Positions 27,684 through 36,566 of a stretch of 64,000 nucleotides of DNA are shown here, piece after piece (within the stretch, counting starts at the first letter, position 1; the number at the start of each line of letters is the position of its first letter). Origin of the DNA: Pedobacter changchengzhani (lineage in GTDB: Bacteria > Bacteroidota > Bacteroidia > Sphingobacteriales > Sphingobacteriaceae); assembly GCF_004354365.1 (NCBI RefSeq), contig NZ_SJCY01000005.1:1-64000 (forward strand). Direction: 5' to 3'. The notes under the pieces are model-generated. The model did not search any database, was not told where the DNA came from, and saw nothing but the letters and a program-made list of their open reading frames with translations. A program made the translations under genes and the position numbers.

Positions 27684-28268
27684 ATGAAAAAGATAATTAT
27701 TTTATTTATTGCCTTAGCGCTAAGTACCATTAGTTATGCGCAAGTTACTATCTCACTTGAACAAGCAGAAAGTTATAAAGATTCACCTGATGGTATTCCG
27801 GAAGATGTTGTCTACGTAAAAGACATTAATAATAAGCTCCCTAAATTTGTAGGAGTATGGAAAGGTACCGCTAACGGTAAATCAATAGAGTTACATTTAA
27901 ACCGCTTTTTACACCTACCTGAAAGTACAGATGGTTTCAAGATAGACCAGATTGCAGGCAGATTGCTGATCATAGATTCAGCTACAGGACAAATATTATA
28001 TAATACCTTAAGCATAAGTAACGACGAAAACACAAGTTTACTTGGATTTTATTTTATAAACAATAGTTATGTAATGAATTTCGCAAATATAAATGAAAAT
28101 TACTGCATGGATAGCGGAGATGTATACCTTTCTATTAGTAGTAATGATTTAACAGCAATGAAGTTAAACTTTCTTAGAACCCAAGAATGGCGGTCACCTT
28201 CAGATTGCCCTAACTTTAGCACTTATGTACCTATTTTACCCAAAAATGTTTTATTGACAAAGCAATAG
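27684..28268 (+). CDS. Secreted DUF6705-like hypothetical protein
   Basis: This protein of about 194 residues begins MKKIIILFIALALSTISYAQ, a signal peptide. An in-frame ATG at 27666 would only add six residues. The mature part contains YVKDINNKLPKFVGVWKGTANGKSIELHL, a lipocalin-like opening seen in DUF6705-type secreted proteins of Bacteroidota, then alternating strands and a late CPNFSTYVPILPKNVLL tail. The DUF number is from memory and unverified. No function is known. It is the last gene of the repeat-bounded island and is strongly AT-rich. Confidence 0.65.
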   Translation: MKKIIILFIALALSTISYAQVTISLEQAESYKDSPDGIPEDVVYVKDINNKLPKFVGVWKGTANGKSIELHLNRFLHLPESTDGFKIDQIAGRLLIIDSATGQILYNTLSISNDENTSLLGFYFINNSYVMNFANINENYCMDSGDVYLSISSNDLTAMKLNFLRTQEWRSPSDCPNFSTYVPILPKNVLLTKQ

Positions 28269-28455
28269 TTATAACCATATCAAAAGTTTAGAGGGAAAAA
28301 AATAAGAAGAAGAAAATATTTGGCATTTTTTTCAGAAAATTATCAACAGTCGAAATTTTGATTTTTCACAATCTTTGTTAAATCTTATAATTTATAGAAT
28401 TTAAATCTGAAATTACTGCTTTAATAATTGAAATCTGGTTAATAAATATCAGTCA

Positions 28456-28532
28456 GCACATTTATTCAATGTCAAAATGATTAGCTAAAATATCATAATG
28501 TATATTTTTAAGCTTTGCTGATGTAATAGCTT
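28456..28532 (+). repeat. 77-bp direct repeat, right copy
   Basis: This is the partner of 26132-26208 (three mismatches). It lies 52 bases upstream of the PhyH gene start, so it may carry or replace that gene's promoter. The rest of 28269-28584 is AT-rich, and I see nothing else supportable in it. Confidence 0.85.
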
Positions 28533-28584
28533 AGTATTTAATTAAATGCTAACCAATTTATAATTCTTGCAAAAAAATCATCAG

Positions 28585-29400
28585 ATGAATAATCAAATTA
28601 CACAAGCACAAATTGATGCTTACCAAGAAAACGGGTTTGTTGTTATTGAAGACTTTTTAAATACCGAAGAACTTGAGTATTGGAGAACCAGCGTTACCCA
28701 AGCTCTGGCAGATCGTAAAGGTTTAAAAATACCCGGTAAAAAAGGTAATATTGATGAAAGCGATGGTATAAATGAGGATTCTGATTACTACACAAAAGTT
28801 TTTGATCAATCTATTAATCTTTGGCAAACGAGCGAGACCATGAAAAAAATCATGTTTGACGAGCGGATTGGAAAAATGGTAAGTGATTTATCAGGATCGG
28901 ATGGCGTTAGAATTTGGCACGACCAAGCCTTAATCAAACGTCCTTGGGCAAACCCAACATCGTGGCATTTAGATACGCCGTATTGGTCTTTCTCTGATAA
29001 ACGAGCAATGTCTATCTGGGTTGCTTTGGATGACGTAACCTTAGAAAATGGTTGTCTGTTCTTTCTACCCGGAACACATAAATTAACCACTTTCGAAAAT
29101 CCATCTATAGGAAAAAATATGGATGCCATCTTCAGTTTTTATCCAGAATTTAAAGAACGTAAATCGCAACCCGTGGTGATTAAAGCGGGCACTTGCTCTT
29201 GCCACAACGGTTTAACAGTTCACGGTGCACATGCAAACATGACCCCGGGTTTTAGGCGTGCCATGACCTGCGCATTTATGCCTGATGGAAGTACGTTTAA
29301 TGGAATTCCGAATGTATTGCCAGATAGTTATTTGAAGACTTTAAAAGTTGGCGATGTGTTAAATAATAATGATCAGAATCCCTTAATCTATAAAAAATAA
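28585..29400 (+). CDS. Phytanoyl-CoA dioxygenase (PhyH) family protein
   Basis: This protein of about 271 residues is a non-haem Fe(II)/2-oxoglutarate dioxygenase. The metal triad is visible as TSWHLDTPYW (HxD) and the distal His in VHGAHANMTPG, with an Arg soon after (GFRRAMTC) for 2-oxoglutarate. A TTG start at 28567 is in frame, but the ATG at 28585 opens a typical MNNQITQAQIDAYQENGFVVIEDFL beginning. Its stop directly abuts the ATG of the sugar isomerase-like gene, so the two act together. There is no signal peptide, so it is cytoplasmic. The substrate is unknown. Its place at the PUL edge suggests oxidation of a sugar or a sugar-derived compound. Confidence 0.9.
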   Translation: MNNQITQAQIDAYQENGFVVIEDFLNTEELEYWRTSVTQALADRKGLKIPGKKGNIDESDGINEDSDYYTKVFDQSINLWQTSETMKKIMFDERIGKMVSDLSGSDGVRIWHDQALIKRPWANPTSWHLDTPYWSFSDKRAMSIWVALDDVTLENGCLFFLPGTHKLTTFENPSIGKNMDAIFSFYPEFKERKSQPVVIKAGTCSCHNGLTVHGAHANMTPGFRRAMTCAFMPDGSTFNGIPNVLPDSYLKTLKVGDVLNNNDQNPLIYKK

Positions 29401-30240
29401 ATGCCTAAAGTAAAGTTTTATTGTCCGAGATGGGGTGCTGAGGATTTGGATTGGGATGTGTTTTTAGAAAAAGTAATTTCTAGTGGATACGATGGTGTAG
29501 AGGTTTATCCATTACTTACGCCAGAAGAAAAACCAGCGATGTTGCAGGCTTTGGAAGAAACAAGTTTAGATTTTAGTTTGTTGCATACTGTACAGAATGA
29601 AGGTAAAGATTTTGCGAAATACTGCGAGGCTTTGGAACGAAATCTGAATGAATTAATAACCTACCAAACAGAAACGATTAAGCCAAAATTTATCACTTCG
29701 CAAACCGGAAGAGAATATTTTACCAAAGACCAAATGGAGATTTGCTTCGCCATTTGCGATAGAATTAGTGCAGAAAGTGGCATTCAAATTTTTCATGAAT
29801 TGCATCGCAATAAATGGTCGTACGCAGCACATGTTGTAAAAAGCTATTTGGAGGATGAAAGGTTTGATGAAGTTAAATTAACGTTAGATTTTTCTCACTG
29901 GGTTTGTGTTTCAGAAAGTTATTTGGAAGATCAACAAGAGGCAATTGATTTGGCGATAAAACGGGCTGTTCATATCCATGCAAGGGTTGGTCACATAGAA
30001 GGCCCGCAAGTTACCGATCCGAGAACATTAGAAAATAAAGAGGCTTTAAATTTTCATTTATTATGGTGGGATAAATGGATGGAGCATTTAAAATCAAGCG
30101 GGATAAAAGAGTGCAGCATTACGCCAGAGTTTGGTTCGTATCCATATATGGCTCATCAAATTGGTACAACTACGCCAATAGCCAGCCAATGGGAAATTAA
30201 TTGTTGGATGAAAGATTTGTTGAAGGAACGATACTGTTAA
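29401..30240 (+). CDS. Sugar phosphate isomerase/epimerase-like TIM-barrel protein
   Basis: This 279-residue cytoplasmic protein has the xylose-isomerase-like / AP endonuclease 2 fold. Expected metal-ligand segments occur in order: GYDGVEVYPLLTP, ESGIQIFHELHRN, VKLTLDFSHWVC, HIHARVGHIEGPQV and ECSITPEFGSYPY. Family members isomerise or epimerise sugars or dehydrate inositol derivatives. It is translationally adjacent to the PhyH dioxygenase (TAA then ATG). The pair may process an unusual monosaccharide released by the PUL enzymes. The exact reaction is unknown. Confidence 0.88.
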   Translation: MPKVKFYCPRWGAEDLDWDVFLEKVISSGYDGVEVYPLLTPEEKPAMLQALEETSLDFSLLHTVQNEGKDFAKYCEALERNLNELITYQTETIKPKFITSQTGREYFTKDQMEICFAICDRISAESGIQIFHELHRNKWSYAAHVVKSYLEDERFDEVKLTLDFSHWVCVSESYLEDQQEAIDLAIKRAVHIHARVGHIEGPQVTDPRTLENKEALNFHLLWWDKWMEHLKSSGIKECSITPEFGSYPYMAHQIGTTTPIASQWEINCWMKDLLKERYC

Positions 30241-30293
30241 TGTAATTACTAACACTTCCATGGAGTATGTTTAATAGCCTTCAAATGAATTAA

Positions 30294-30395
30294 AAAGAGA
30301 TCAAACTTACCGTTTTTATTCTGTTGATTTTAAACGTGGCAATTGCGCAAGAACGAGAAATTAAAAGATATTATAACGTAGTAAACATATTTTAA
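30294..30395 (+). pseudogene. Orphan signal-peptide remnant
   Basis: The frame reads KEIKLTVFILLILNVAIAQE then REIKRYYNVVNIF and stops. This is a textbook export signal with an AIAQ cleavage site but almost no mature protein. Upstream, an ATG at 30285 is followed after one codon by TAA, so the frame is also broken at its start. It looks like the 5' end of a deleted secreted-protein gene, left between the isomerase and GH2 genes. Confidence 0.5.
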
Positions 30396-30410
30396 TTAGC
30401 TAAAACATTT

Positions 30411-33400
30411 ATGAAATCAAATTACATCAAATCGTTATTAATTTTATTGTTTTCGGCATTTCAACTTCATGCTCAAAATCCGTCAGCTATTAAAATTGAT
30501 TTAGACAAAAATACCGTTCAAGAAATCTCTCTAAATGGACAATGGGATTTTATCCCAGCAAAAGGTACAAGTAAACCAAATGGAACAACCGCTGATTTTA
30601 TAGATCAAAAAGCATTTGAGATTTCTGAAAATTTGAATAAAATTGAATCGTTCCAAATTGGCGTACCGCAGTTTCTAAATCGAGTTTCGTGGTGGTTGCC
30701 AAATGTTTCTAATGAATTCGAAGCGCAGGAAACTGCGAGAGTTAACGCACTTCCGTTTAAAACCGATGACTTACAAGCGGGTTGGTATATTAAAACGATC
30801 GATTTAACTAATCTCAAAAAAAGCGATAACAGCGAGATTTATGCAAATTTTGAAGGTGTGGCAACTGTTTCTCGTGTGTACTTTAATGCGCAATATGTTG
30901 GTGGTCATTTAGGTATGTTCGGCTCTTTCGATTGTAGACTTACCCCATTTATAAAAATGGGACAAAAAAATAAACTCCTGGTTTATGTAGAGCGTGGCAC
31001 TAAAGCTGATAAAGGAGACGAGGTGGTTTCTGTTGCGGTTACGATGCCAATTACCCGAGATTTGCTTACATCCTTGAATTCGGGAATGTTTGGTGGTTTT
31101 GGAAACGGCCCGAGAGCAAAGTTTATGGGTATTTGGCAACCTGTTAAATTGGTCGTATCTAAAGTTGGCGGTAAAATTGAAGATGTTTTTTTCAATCCAT
31201 CCTTAACTGGCCACAAGTTAGAATTTACGTTAAAAAACGCTTCACTATCTACTGTAAACGGCAAACTGACTTATCTGTTAAAAGATGCAAAAACAGGAAA
31301 AGTTTTTACCACAGAAGAAATCAAAGTCACCTTAAATCGGGGAGAGTACGTAATTAAAGCCGAAAAAAGTGGAATTAATCCGAAACTATGGAGTCCAGAT
31401 CATCCAAACTTGTATCAACTTGAAGTGACTTTAACCGATATTTCGGGTAATAAATTAGATTTTTGGGAAATGCCTGTCGGTTATAGAACCGTTAGTACTA
31501 AAGGAGAACAACTCTATTTAAACGGCCGTCCTTATTGGGTACGTGGAGCAGGAATGCCTCCTTATGGTTACAAACCGACAGATTCTGCAACCGCTAGAGG
31601 TTTTTTGCAGTTGATGCATGATGGTAACACGGTTTACACGCGTACGGGTTGCAATACTTGGAACTCACTTTGGTATGGGCTAGCCGATGAAATTGGAGTT
31701 GGCGTAACGCATGAAGGAATTCGTCCTTGGGCTTTAATGAGCAAGGCACCTGCGCCACCTGCTACTATTTTACAACATTGGAAAGAGGAGCAACTGGAGG
31801 TGATAAAAAAATACCGAAATCATCCAAGTGTGATGGTTTATTCCATTTCAAATGAAGGTTTGCAAGGTGATTACAGCAACCCAGTTAAATTGGCAATATT
31901 TAAGGATTTAATTGATGCGATAAGAAAAATGGATCCAAGTCGGCCGATCATTCAAACTTCTGGAGATCCTGATGTTGACCATAATGCGGATATAGAAGAC
32001 GTGCATGCGTACTGGGGCTGGTACGAATCATCATCATTTTTAAATGATTACACAAAACCGCGCAGAGGATTAACTTTGAATGATGGACGCCCATTTTTAA
32101 ATCATGAAAGTGCCGTTCCGTATTCAATGATTGATGACGGTTCTGTGCATCCGGCATATACTAAAAGGTTTTCTGCACAATCTTGGGTAGGCGACATCGG
32201 TACTTACGCAAAGGGAAAAGATGTTTCTTATTTTCAAGATCACATTTTAGCAGAGGCCAAACTGAAGTCAGAAAAATTGAGATACAGCAGAAAAGCGTTA
32301 CCTACAGCAGGTGTTTTGCTATTTGCTAGTGTAACTTGGATACAAAATGCTTTGTCTAAACCATTTGATCAATGGAAACCTTTTCCTGTTTATTATGGCG
32401 TAAAAGAAGCTTTTGAGCCTGTTTTAGCTTCGATGGCGACCACACAAAGATATTTTTATGAAGGTGATCATGTGAAAACTAAAATCTATTTGGTAAATGA
32501 TAATGTTGATTTTAAAGATTTAAACGGCATTACTGTAAATCTTTCTTTTTTAATTGACGGCAAAGAGGTCAGCTCATCGGTATTTCCGATTGGAAATGTT
32601 AATTATTTCGATGTTAAAGATGTTGATATATCTTTCTATATTCCAAAAATTGATAGTGCTAAGCAAAGGTCTACGATTCGTTTAACGGTAAAAGATGAAA
32701 ATTCGAAGACGCTGTCGATTAATTCTTACCCAGTAACAATTGCCACCAAACAATGGATAAGTAAGAAGGCAACTGCACCACTGGAGATTGTGGCTTTGGG
32801 TGTGAATGAGGATGTTAAAAATCAAATTTCTAATATTGGAAATCTATTTGAAAAACCATTAAGCAAAATAAAATCCAAAGCAGATGTAATTATTTTGGGA
32901 CCATCGGCCATTAATATTAGTAAAGTGGAAATACAAAAAGCATTAAAGCCTGGCGGTAGATTATTGGTGTTACAACAAGGTAAAGCTGCGCATCGTTTTA
33001 TTTTAGATGTTGTTAAAGTTGCTGAAGAAAAGTCAGTTGCCTCTAAGCCCCATTTAGAAGATTTTATGTTCGATTCTGGTGTTGTTGATGGACAAGCTGT
33101 TGATTCGATTAAGGGTGAGTTTGTAGAGATGTTAAATTGGAAACAAAATCTACCCATTTTTGATGGTTTGGAAGCGATGGATTGGAAATGGTGGGGTAGA
33201 GGTGATAATCTTGCTTATGCCGCAAGTGCCAGCCATAGGATTGATATTAAAAACCCAAAAGTTTTGCCAATTGGCCGTTACTTAGCGCCACATTTTTATT
33301 GGAGTGGAGATTTGCAAAAAATGTATGATGCTAAAATTGGCTACCCAGTATTTGCGGTAAAAGAAGATTGGGGAAATGTTATTATTTGTGATCTTACCAT

Positions 33401-33476
33401 TTCTAATGCCATAAAATACGATCCACGAGCTGCAAAAACTTTGGTAAATTTAATTACGGAACCATTTGGTAAGTAA
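30411..33476 (+). CDS. Secreted GH2 glycoside hydrolase with C-terminal amidotransferase-like domain
   Basis: This 1021-residue exported enzyme (signal peptide ending FQLHAQ) has the GH2 order: jelly-roll (SLNGQWDFIP...), Ig-like (about 250-350), and TIM barrel (about 360-640). The acid/base is probably Glu482 in YSISNEG and the nucleophile Glu566 in LNHES. After further beta domains, residues from about 795 (ADVIILGPSAI, KPGGRLLVLQQG) resemble the class-I amidotransferase-like flavodoxin fold attached to some large GH2 and GH42 enzymes. Possible activities are beta-galactosidase, beta-glucuronidase or similar. It follows the PhyH/isomerase pair after a 170-base gap with a gene remnant. No shared PUL promoter motif is seen before it. 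Confidence 0.88.
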   Translation: MKSNYIKSLLILLFSAFQLHAQNPSAIKIDLDKNTVQEISLNGQWDFIPAKGTSKPNGTTADFIDQKAFEISENLNKIESFQIGVPQFLNRVSWWLPNVSNEFEAQETARVNALPFKTDDLQAGWYIKTIDLTNLKKSDNSEIYANFEGVATVSRVYFNAQYVGGHLGMFGSFDCRLTPFIKMGQKNKLLVYVERGTKADKGDEVVSVAVTMPITRDLLTSLNSGMFGGFGNGPRAKFMGIWQPVKLVVSKVGGKIEDVFFNPSLTGHKLEFTLKNASLSTVNGKLTYLLKDAKTGKVFTTEEIKVTLNRGEYVIKAEKSGINPKLWSPDHPNLYQLEVTLTDISGNKLDFWEMPVGYRTVSTKGEQLYLNGRPYWVRGAGMPPYGYKPTDSATARGFLQLMHDGNTVYTRTGCNTWNSLWYGLADEIGVGVTHEGIRPWALMSKAPAPPATILQHWKEEQLEVIKKYRNHPSVMVYSISNEGLQGDYSNPVKLAIFKDLIDAIRKMDPSRPIIQTSGDPDVDHNADIEDVHAYWGWYESSSFLNDYTKPRRGLTLNDGRPFLNHESAVPYSMIDDGSVHPAYTKRFSAQSWVGDIGTYAKGKDVSYFQDHILAEAKLKSEKLRYSRKALPTAGVLLFASVTWIQNALSKPFDQWKPFPVYYGVKEAFEPVLASMATTQRYFYEGDHVKTKIYLVNDNVDFKDLNGITVNLSFLIDGKEVSSSVFPIGNVNYFDVKDVDISFYIPKIDSAKQRSTIRLTVKDENSKTLSINSYPVTIATKQWISKKATAPLEIVALGVNEDVKNQISNIGNLFEKPLSKIKSKADVIILGPSAINISKVEIQKALKPGGRLLVLQQGKAAHRFILDVVKVAEEKSVASKPHLEDFMFDSGVVDGQAVDSIKGEFVEMLNWKQNLPIFDGLEAMDWKWWGRGDNLAYAASASHRIDIKNPKVLPIGRYLAPHFYWSGDLQKMYDAKIGYPVFAVKEDWGNVIICDLTISNAIKYDPRAAKTLVNLITEPFGK

Positions 33477-33485
33477 GGGTTCGGT

Positions 33486-33512
33486 CGTCATTGTGAGGCA
33501 CGAAGCAATCTT
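33486..33512 (+). repeat. Half copy of a dispersed intergenic repeat
   Basis: CGTCATTGTGAGGCACGAAG, continuing CAATCTT, closely resembles one arm of the CGTCATTGCGAGG-NN-ACGAAGCAATCT palindromic repeat found between genes in many bacteria (recalled, not searched). The matching opposite arm (AGATTGCTTCG...CAATGACG) is not present downstream, so this is a degenerate half copy. The rest of 33477-34006 holds only the promoter at 33756 and no gene. Confidence 0.5.
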
Positions 33513-33755
33513 ACTACACGATTAACACGCTTGAAGATCACTTTGCGCATGATATACACGACAATTGAAAATTTTAGTATAGAAAGTCTTGTTAAATTGC
33601 ATAGTTTTCAACCAACGAATCTGACAATAAATTTTACCTTACTTACACTATTTAAGGTAGGTGTTCTAAAATATTTATCCGATTTGCCAAGAATTATTGA
33701 TTTTAATTAGCTTTCCAACTTAAATCTTGTTTAAAATGCCAATCAAACTTTAAAT

Positions 33756-33801
33756 GCAGGACAGACCATGTTGCCATTTCAATTTCTGTTGATTAATTTC
33801 G
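33756..33801 (+). promoter_or_regulatory. Shared PUL promoter, copy 1 (GH2/lipoprotein operon)
   Basis: GCAGGACAGACCATGTTGCC (33756-33775) is followed after 18 bases by TAATTTCG (33794-33801), one mismatch from TAnnTTTG. The TTG within the motif would serve as the -33 element. The transcript would start near 33808, about 200 bases before the GH2 start codon at 34007. Three other copies have the same 18-base spacing. Confidence 0.7.
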
Positions 33802-34006
33802 TTGTTCATCAATTTTAAAAACTGCCAATCAAATTACATTTGGTTTACAATTTTGGTGCAAAATGTTTATATTGTTTTAATTAGAAAAGAAACTGTATCT
33901 GCAATTAAATAACGTTAGTTGAGGTTGCACATTTAGTGGCCGACGAACAAAATTTATCGTGTGATAAACAAAAATACCCAAATATTATATTAAAATAACT
34001 TCACTA

Positions 34007-36556
34007 ATGAGATTAAAAAAAACCGTACAGAGATGCTTATTTATCTTGTTAACTTTTAACGGATTAGCTACTATCGCGCAAAAAAAAGTTTCAATTAATG
34101 AAAATTGGGAATTTTCAAAAGTAGAACAATCTACAAATTGGGAGAAAATTAACTTGCCACACACCTGGAATGCTACCGATGTAATTGACGAAATACCAGG
34201 TTATTATAGAGGTATTGGCTGGTACAAGAAACAATTGAAGGTTAGCTTTTCTAAAAATGAGCGGGTGTATCTCAAATTTGAAGGCGCAAATAACAATACC
34301 GAAGTCTTTGTAAATGGTAAATCTGTAGGAACTCATGTTGGTGGTTATACGGCTTTTATTTTTGATGTTACGGCCTACCTAAATCCTGTCGGCGAAAATG
34401 AAATAAAGGTAAAAGTTGATAATGCAGTTAATTTGAATGATTTACCCGTTAGTGCCGATTTTACTTTTTATGGAGGTATTTATCGGGATGTTTTTTTAAT
34501 TGTAAAAGATGAACTGCATTTCGACATGAAAAATAGCGGGTCTTCGGGCGTATTTATATCTACGCCATCTGTATCTGCTAAAAAAGGAACGGTAAAAGTT
34601 GTTGGTAAAATTGAAAACGAATCCAATAAACCAAAAAAAATTGCGTTGCTTACCACAATAAAAGATGCCTTTGGGAAGGTGGTTTACGAAAGTACTAAGA
34701 CAAAAAATATTGCTAAAAATGCCATTTGGGATTTTAATTTTTCGGATGCGGAAATTTTAAATCCAAATTTGTGGTCGCCAGAGCAACCAAATCTTTATGC
34801 TGTCGAACTAAAAATTATCGATCAACGTACAAAAAAAATTATAGACTCATCTACACAGCCATTAGGTTTTAGGTGGTTTAGATTTGACGCCGATAAAGGG
34901 TTTTTTCTTAATGATAAGCACTTAAAGTTAATCGGCACAAATCGTCACCAAGATAGAGAGGGTTATGGAAATGCCCTAACTGGCGATATGCATGAGCAAG
35001 ACATTCGGTTGATTAAAGATATGGGTGCAAATTTTATCAGAATTGCACACTATCCACAAGACCCACGAGTTTTAGAAATGTGCGATAAATTGGGCCTATT
35101 GGTTTGGGAAGAAATACCCGTAGTAAACGAAATAAATACGACCAAAGAATTTGCCGATCATGCAAAGCTTTCGCTTGTAGAAATGATTAGGCAACATTAC
35201 AACCATCCATCAATAATTATTTGGGCTTATATGAACGAAATATTCGCTACCAATAAAATGCGGAAATTGGTCGAAAGAAAAGAATTATTAGCCAAAACCA
35301 CAGCGCTTGCCAAAGAGTTGGAGAAAATTGTGAAAACCGAAGACAGTAGCCGTAAAACAGCAATGGCTTTGGAATATACTTATGCCGATGAATATTTAGA
35401 AACCGGAATAGGCAACGTTTGCGATATTGTTGGCTGGAACCTATATATTGGTTGGTACCAAGAAGATATGACAAAATTTGGGCCTTTTTTAGATGATTGG
35501 CATAAGAAATATCCAACAAAGAGTTTCATTATTTCGGAGTATGGCGCCGGGAGCGATACAAGAATACACTCCTTAACACCTACTAGATATGATTACAGTG
35601 TAGAATATCAGGAAGATAATTTGGAAAGCTATTACCAACAAATAATGGCTCGGCCTTTTGTATCTGGTGCCACCGTTTGGAATTCTTTCGATTTTAATTC
35701 CGAAGGAAGAATGGATGTAGTACCCAACATCAACAACAAGGGTTTGCTTACAGTTGATCGGAAACCGAAAGATTCTTATTACTTTTTTAAAGCGGCACTT
35801 TCGTCAACTCCTTTTATAAAAATTGCTTCAAGCGATTGGATGAATAGGGCAGGAAGAGCTGAAAGCGAACAGTTTGCTTTTTGCAAGCAGCCAGTAGTAA
35901 TTTACAGCAATTTGCCCAATGTAGAGCTTTTTAATAATGGGGTTTCTTTAGGCGTTAAACCAACTCAAGGTTTTAAAGCAATTTGGGATGTACCGTTTAA
36001 TAATGGGTTAAACCAATTGGTTGCTAAAGCAAATAATAAATTAGATCAAATAGCTATTAACTTCCATTTGCAACCGTACTTGCTAAGCGATCCATCTTTT
36101 ACTTCAATTGCGGTAAACTTTGGTAGTAAAGAATATTTTTTGGAGCAATCAACAGGTTTGGTTTGGGAACCTGAAAGAGAATATACTGAGGGGTATTGGG
36201 GTTTTGTAAAAAATAATTATGTCTATACGCAACCAACAAGGTTCGATGTAAAAAGAACAACAAACGATCCTCTATTTTATGCTTATTTAAAAGATGCCAA
36301 TAGCATTAAGTTTGATGTGGCCGATGGCAATTATGAAGTTGAATTACTTTTTGTAGATCAAATTGGGAATAATAGATTCAGTACGCTCATCAACGGAAAT
36401 GCTGTTTTTGCCTATCCTTCGCAAAATCAAGAAAAAGCTGCCATAACGGTTAAGGCGTTTGTAGAGGTAACCACCGGAAAAGGCTTAATCGTTTCGTTTG
36501 ATAAGATGCAAGGAAGCCCAATTATAAGTGGAATTAAAATTAGAAAACGATTTTAG
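34007..36556 (+). CDS. Secreted GH2 beta-galactosidase-type enzyme with malectin-like domain
   Basis: This 849-residue exported enzyme has a signal peptide ending TIAQ. Domains run GH2 sugar-binding (WEKINLPHTWNA, YYRGIGWYKK), Ig-like, and TIM barrel with GTNRHQDREGYGNA. The acid/base is Glu411 in WAYMNEIFA and the nucleophile Glu511 in FIISEYGAGSD. Then come a DUF4982-like domain and a C-terminal malectin-like carbohydrate-binding domain (from about 715: EREYTEGYWGF...). The architecture matches Bacteroidota exo-beta-galactosidases/glucuronidases acting on branched plant glycans. It heads a small operon with the lipoprotein at 36567, driven by the shared promoter at 33756. Confidence 0.93.
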   Translation: MRLKKTVQRCLFILLTFNGLATIAQKKVSINENWEFSKVEQSTNWEKINLPHTWNATDVIDEIPGYYRGIGWYKKQLKVSFSKNERVYLKFEGANNNTEVFVNGKSVGTHVGGYTAFIFDVTAYLNPVGENEIKVKVDNAVNLNDLPVSADFTFYGGIYRDVFLIVKDELHFDMKNSGSSGVFISTPSVSAKKGTVKVVGKIENESNKPKKIALLTTIKDAFGKVVYESTKTKNIAKNAIWDFNFSDAEILNPNLWSPEQPNLYAVELKIIDQRTKKIIDSSTQPLGFRWFRFDADKGFFLNDKHLKLIGTNRHQDREGYGNALTGDMHEQDIRLIKDMGANFIRIAHYPQDPRVLEMCDKLGLLVWEEIPVVNEINTTKEFADHAKLSLVEMIRQHYNHPSIIIWAYMNEIFATNKMRKLVERKELLAKTTALAKELEKIVKTEDSSRKTAMALEYTYADEYLETGIGNVCDIVGWNLYIGWYQEDMTKFGPFLDDWHKKYPTKSFIISEYGAGSDTRIHSLTPTRYDYSVEYQEDNLESYYQQIMARPFVSGATVWNSFDFNSEGRMDVVPNINNKGLLTVDRKPKDSYYFFKAALSSTPFIKIASSDWMNRAGRAESEQFAFCKQPVVIYSNLPNVELFNNGVSLGVKPTQGFKAIWDVPFNNGLNQLVAKANNKLDQIAINFHLQPYLLSDPSFTSIAVNFGSKEYFLEQSTGLVWEPEREYTEGYWGFVKNNYVYTQPTRFDVKRTTNDPLFYAYLKDANSIKFDVADGNYEVELLFVDQIGNNRFSTLINGNAVFAYPSQNQEKAAITVKAFVEVTTGKGLIVSFDKMQGSPIISGIKIRKRF

Positions 36557-36566
36557 CAAAAATAAA

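Noticed and set aside
26132..28532. The 77-bp direct repeats as phage attachment sites
   Set aside because: There is no integrase, no tRNA and no phage gene between or beside them.
26132..28532. The 77-bp direct repeats as ends of the IS1595-type element
   Set aside because: Insertion-sequence ends should be inverted and short. These copies are direct and long, and the transposase is truncated.
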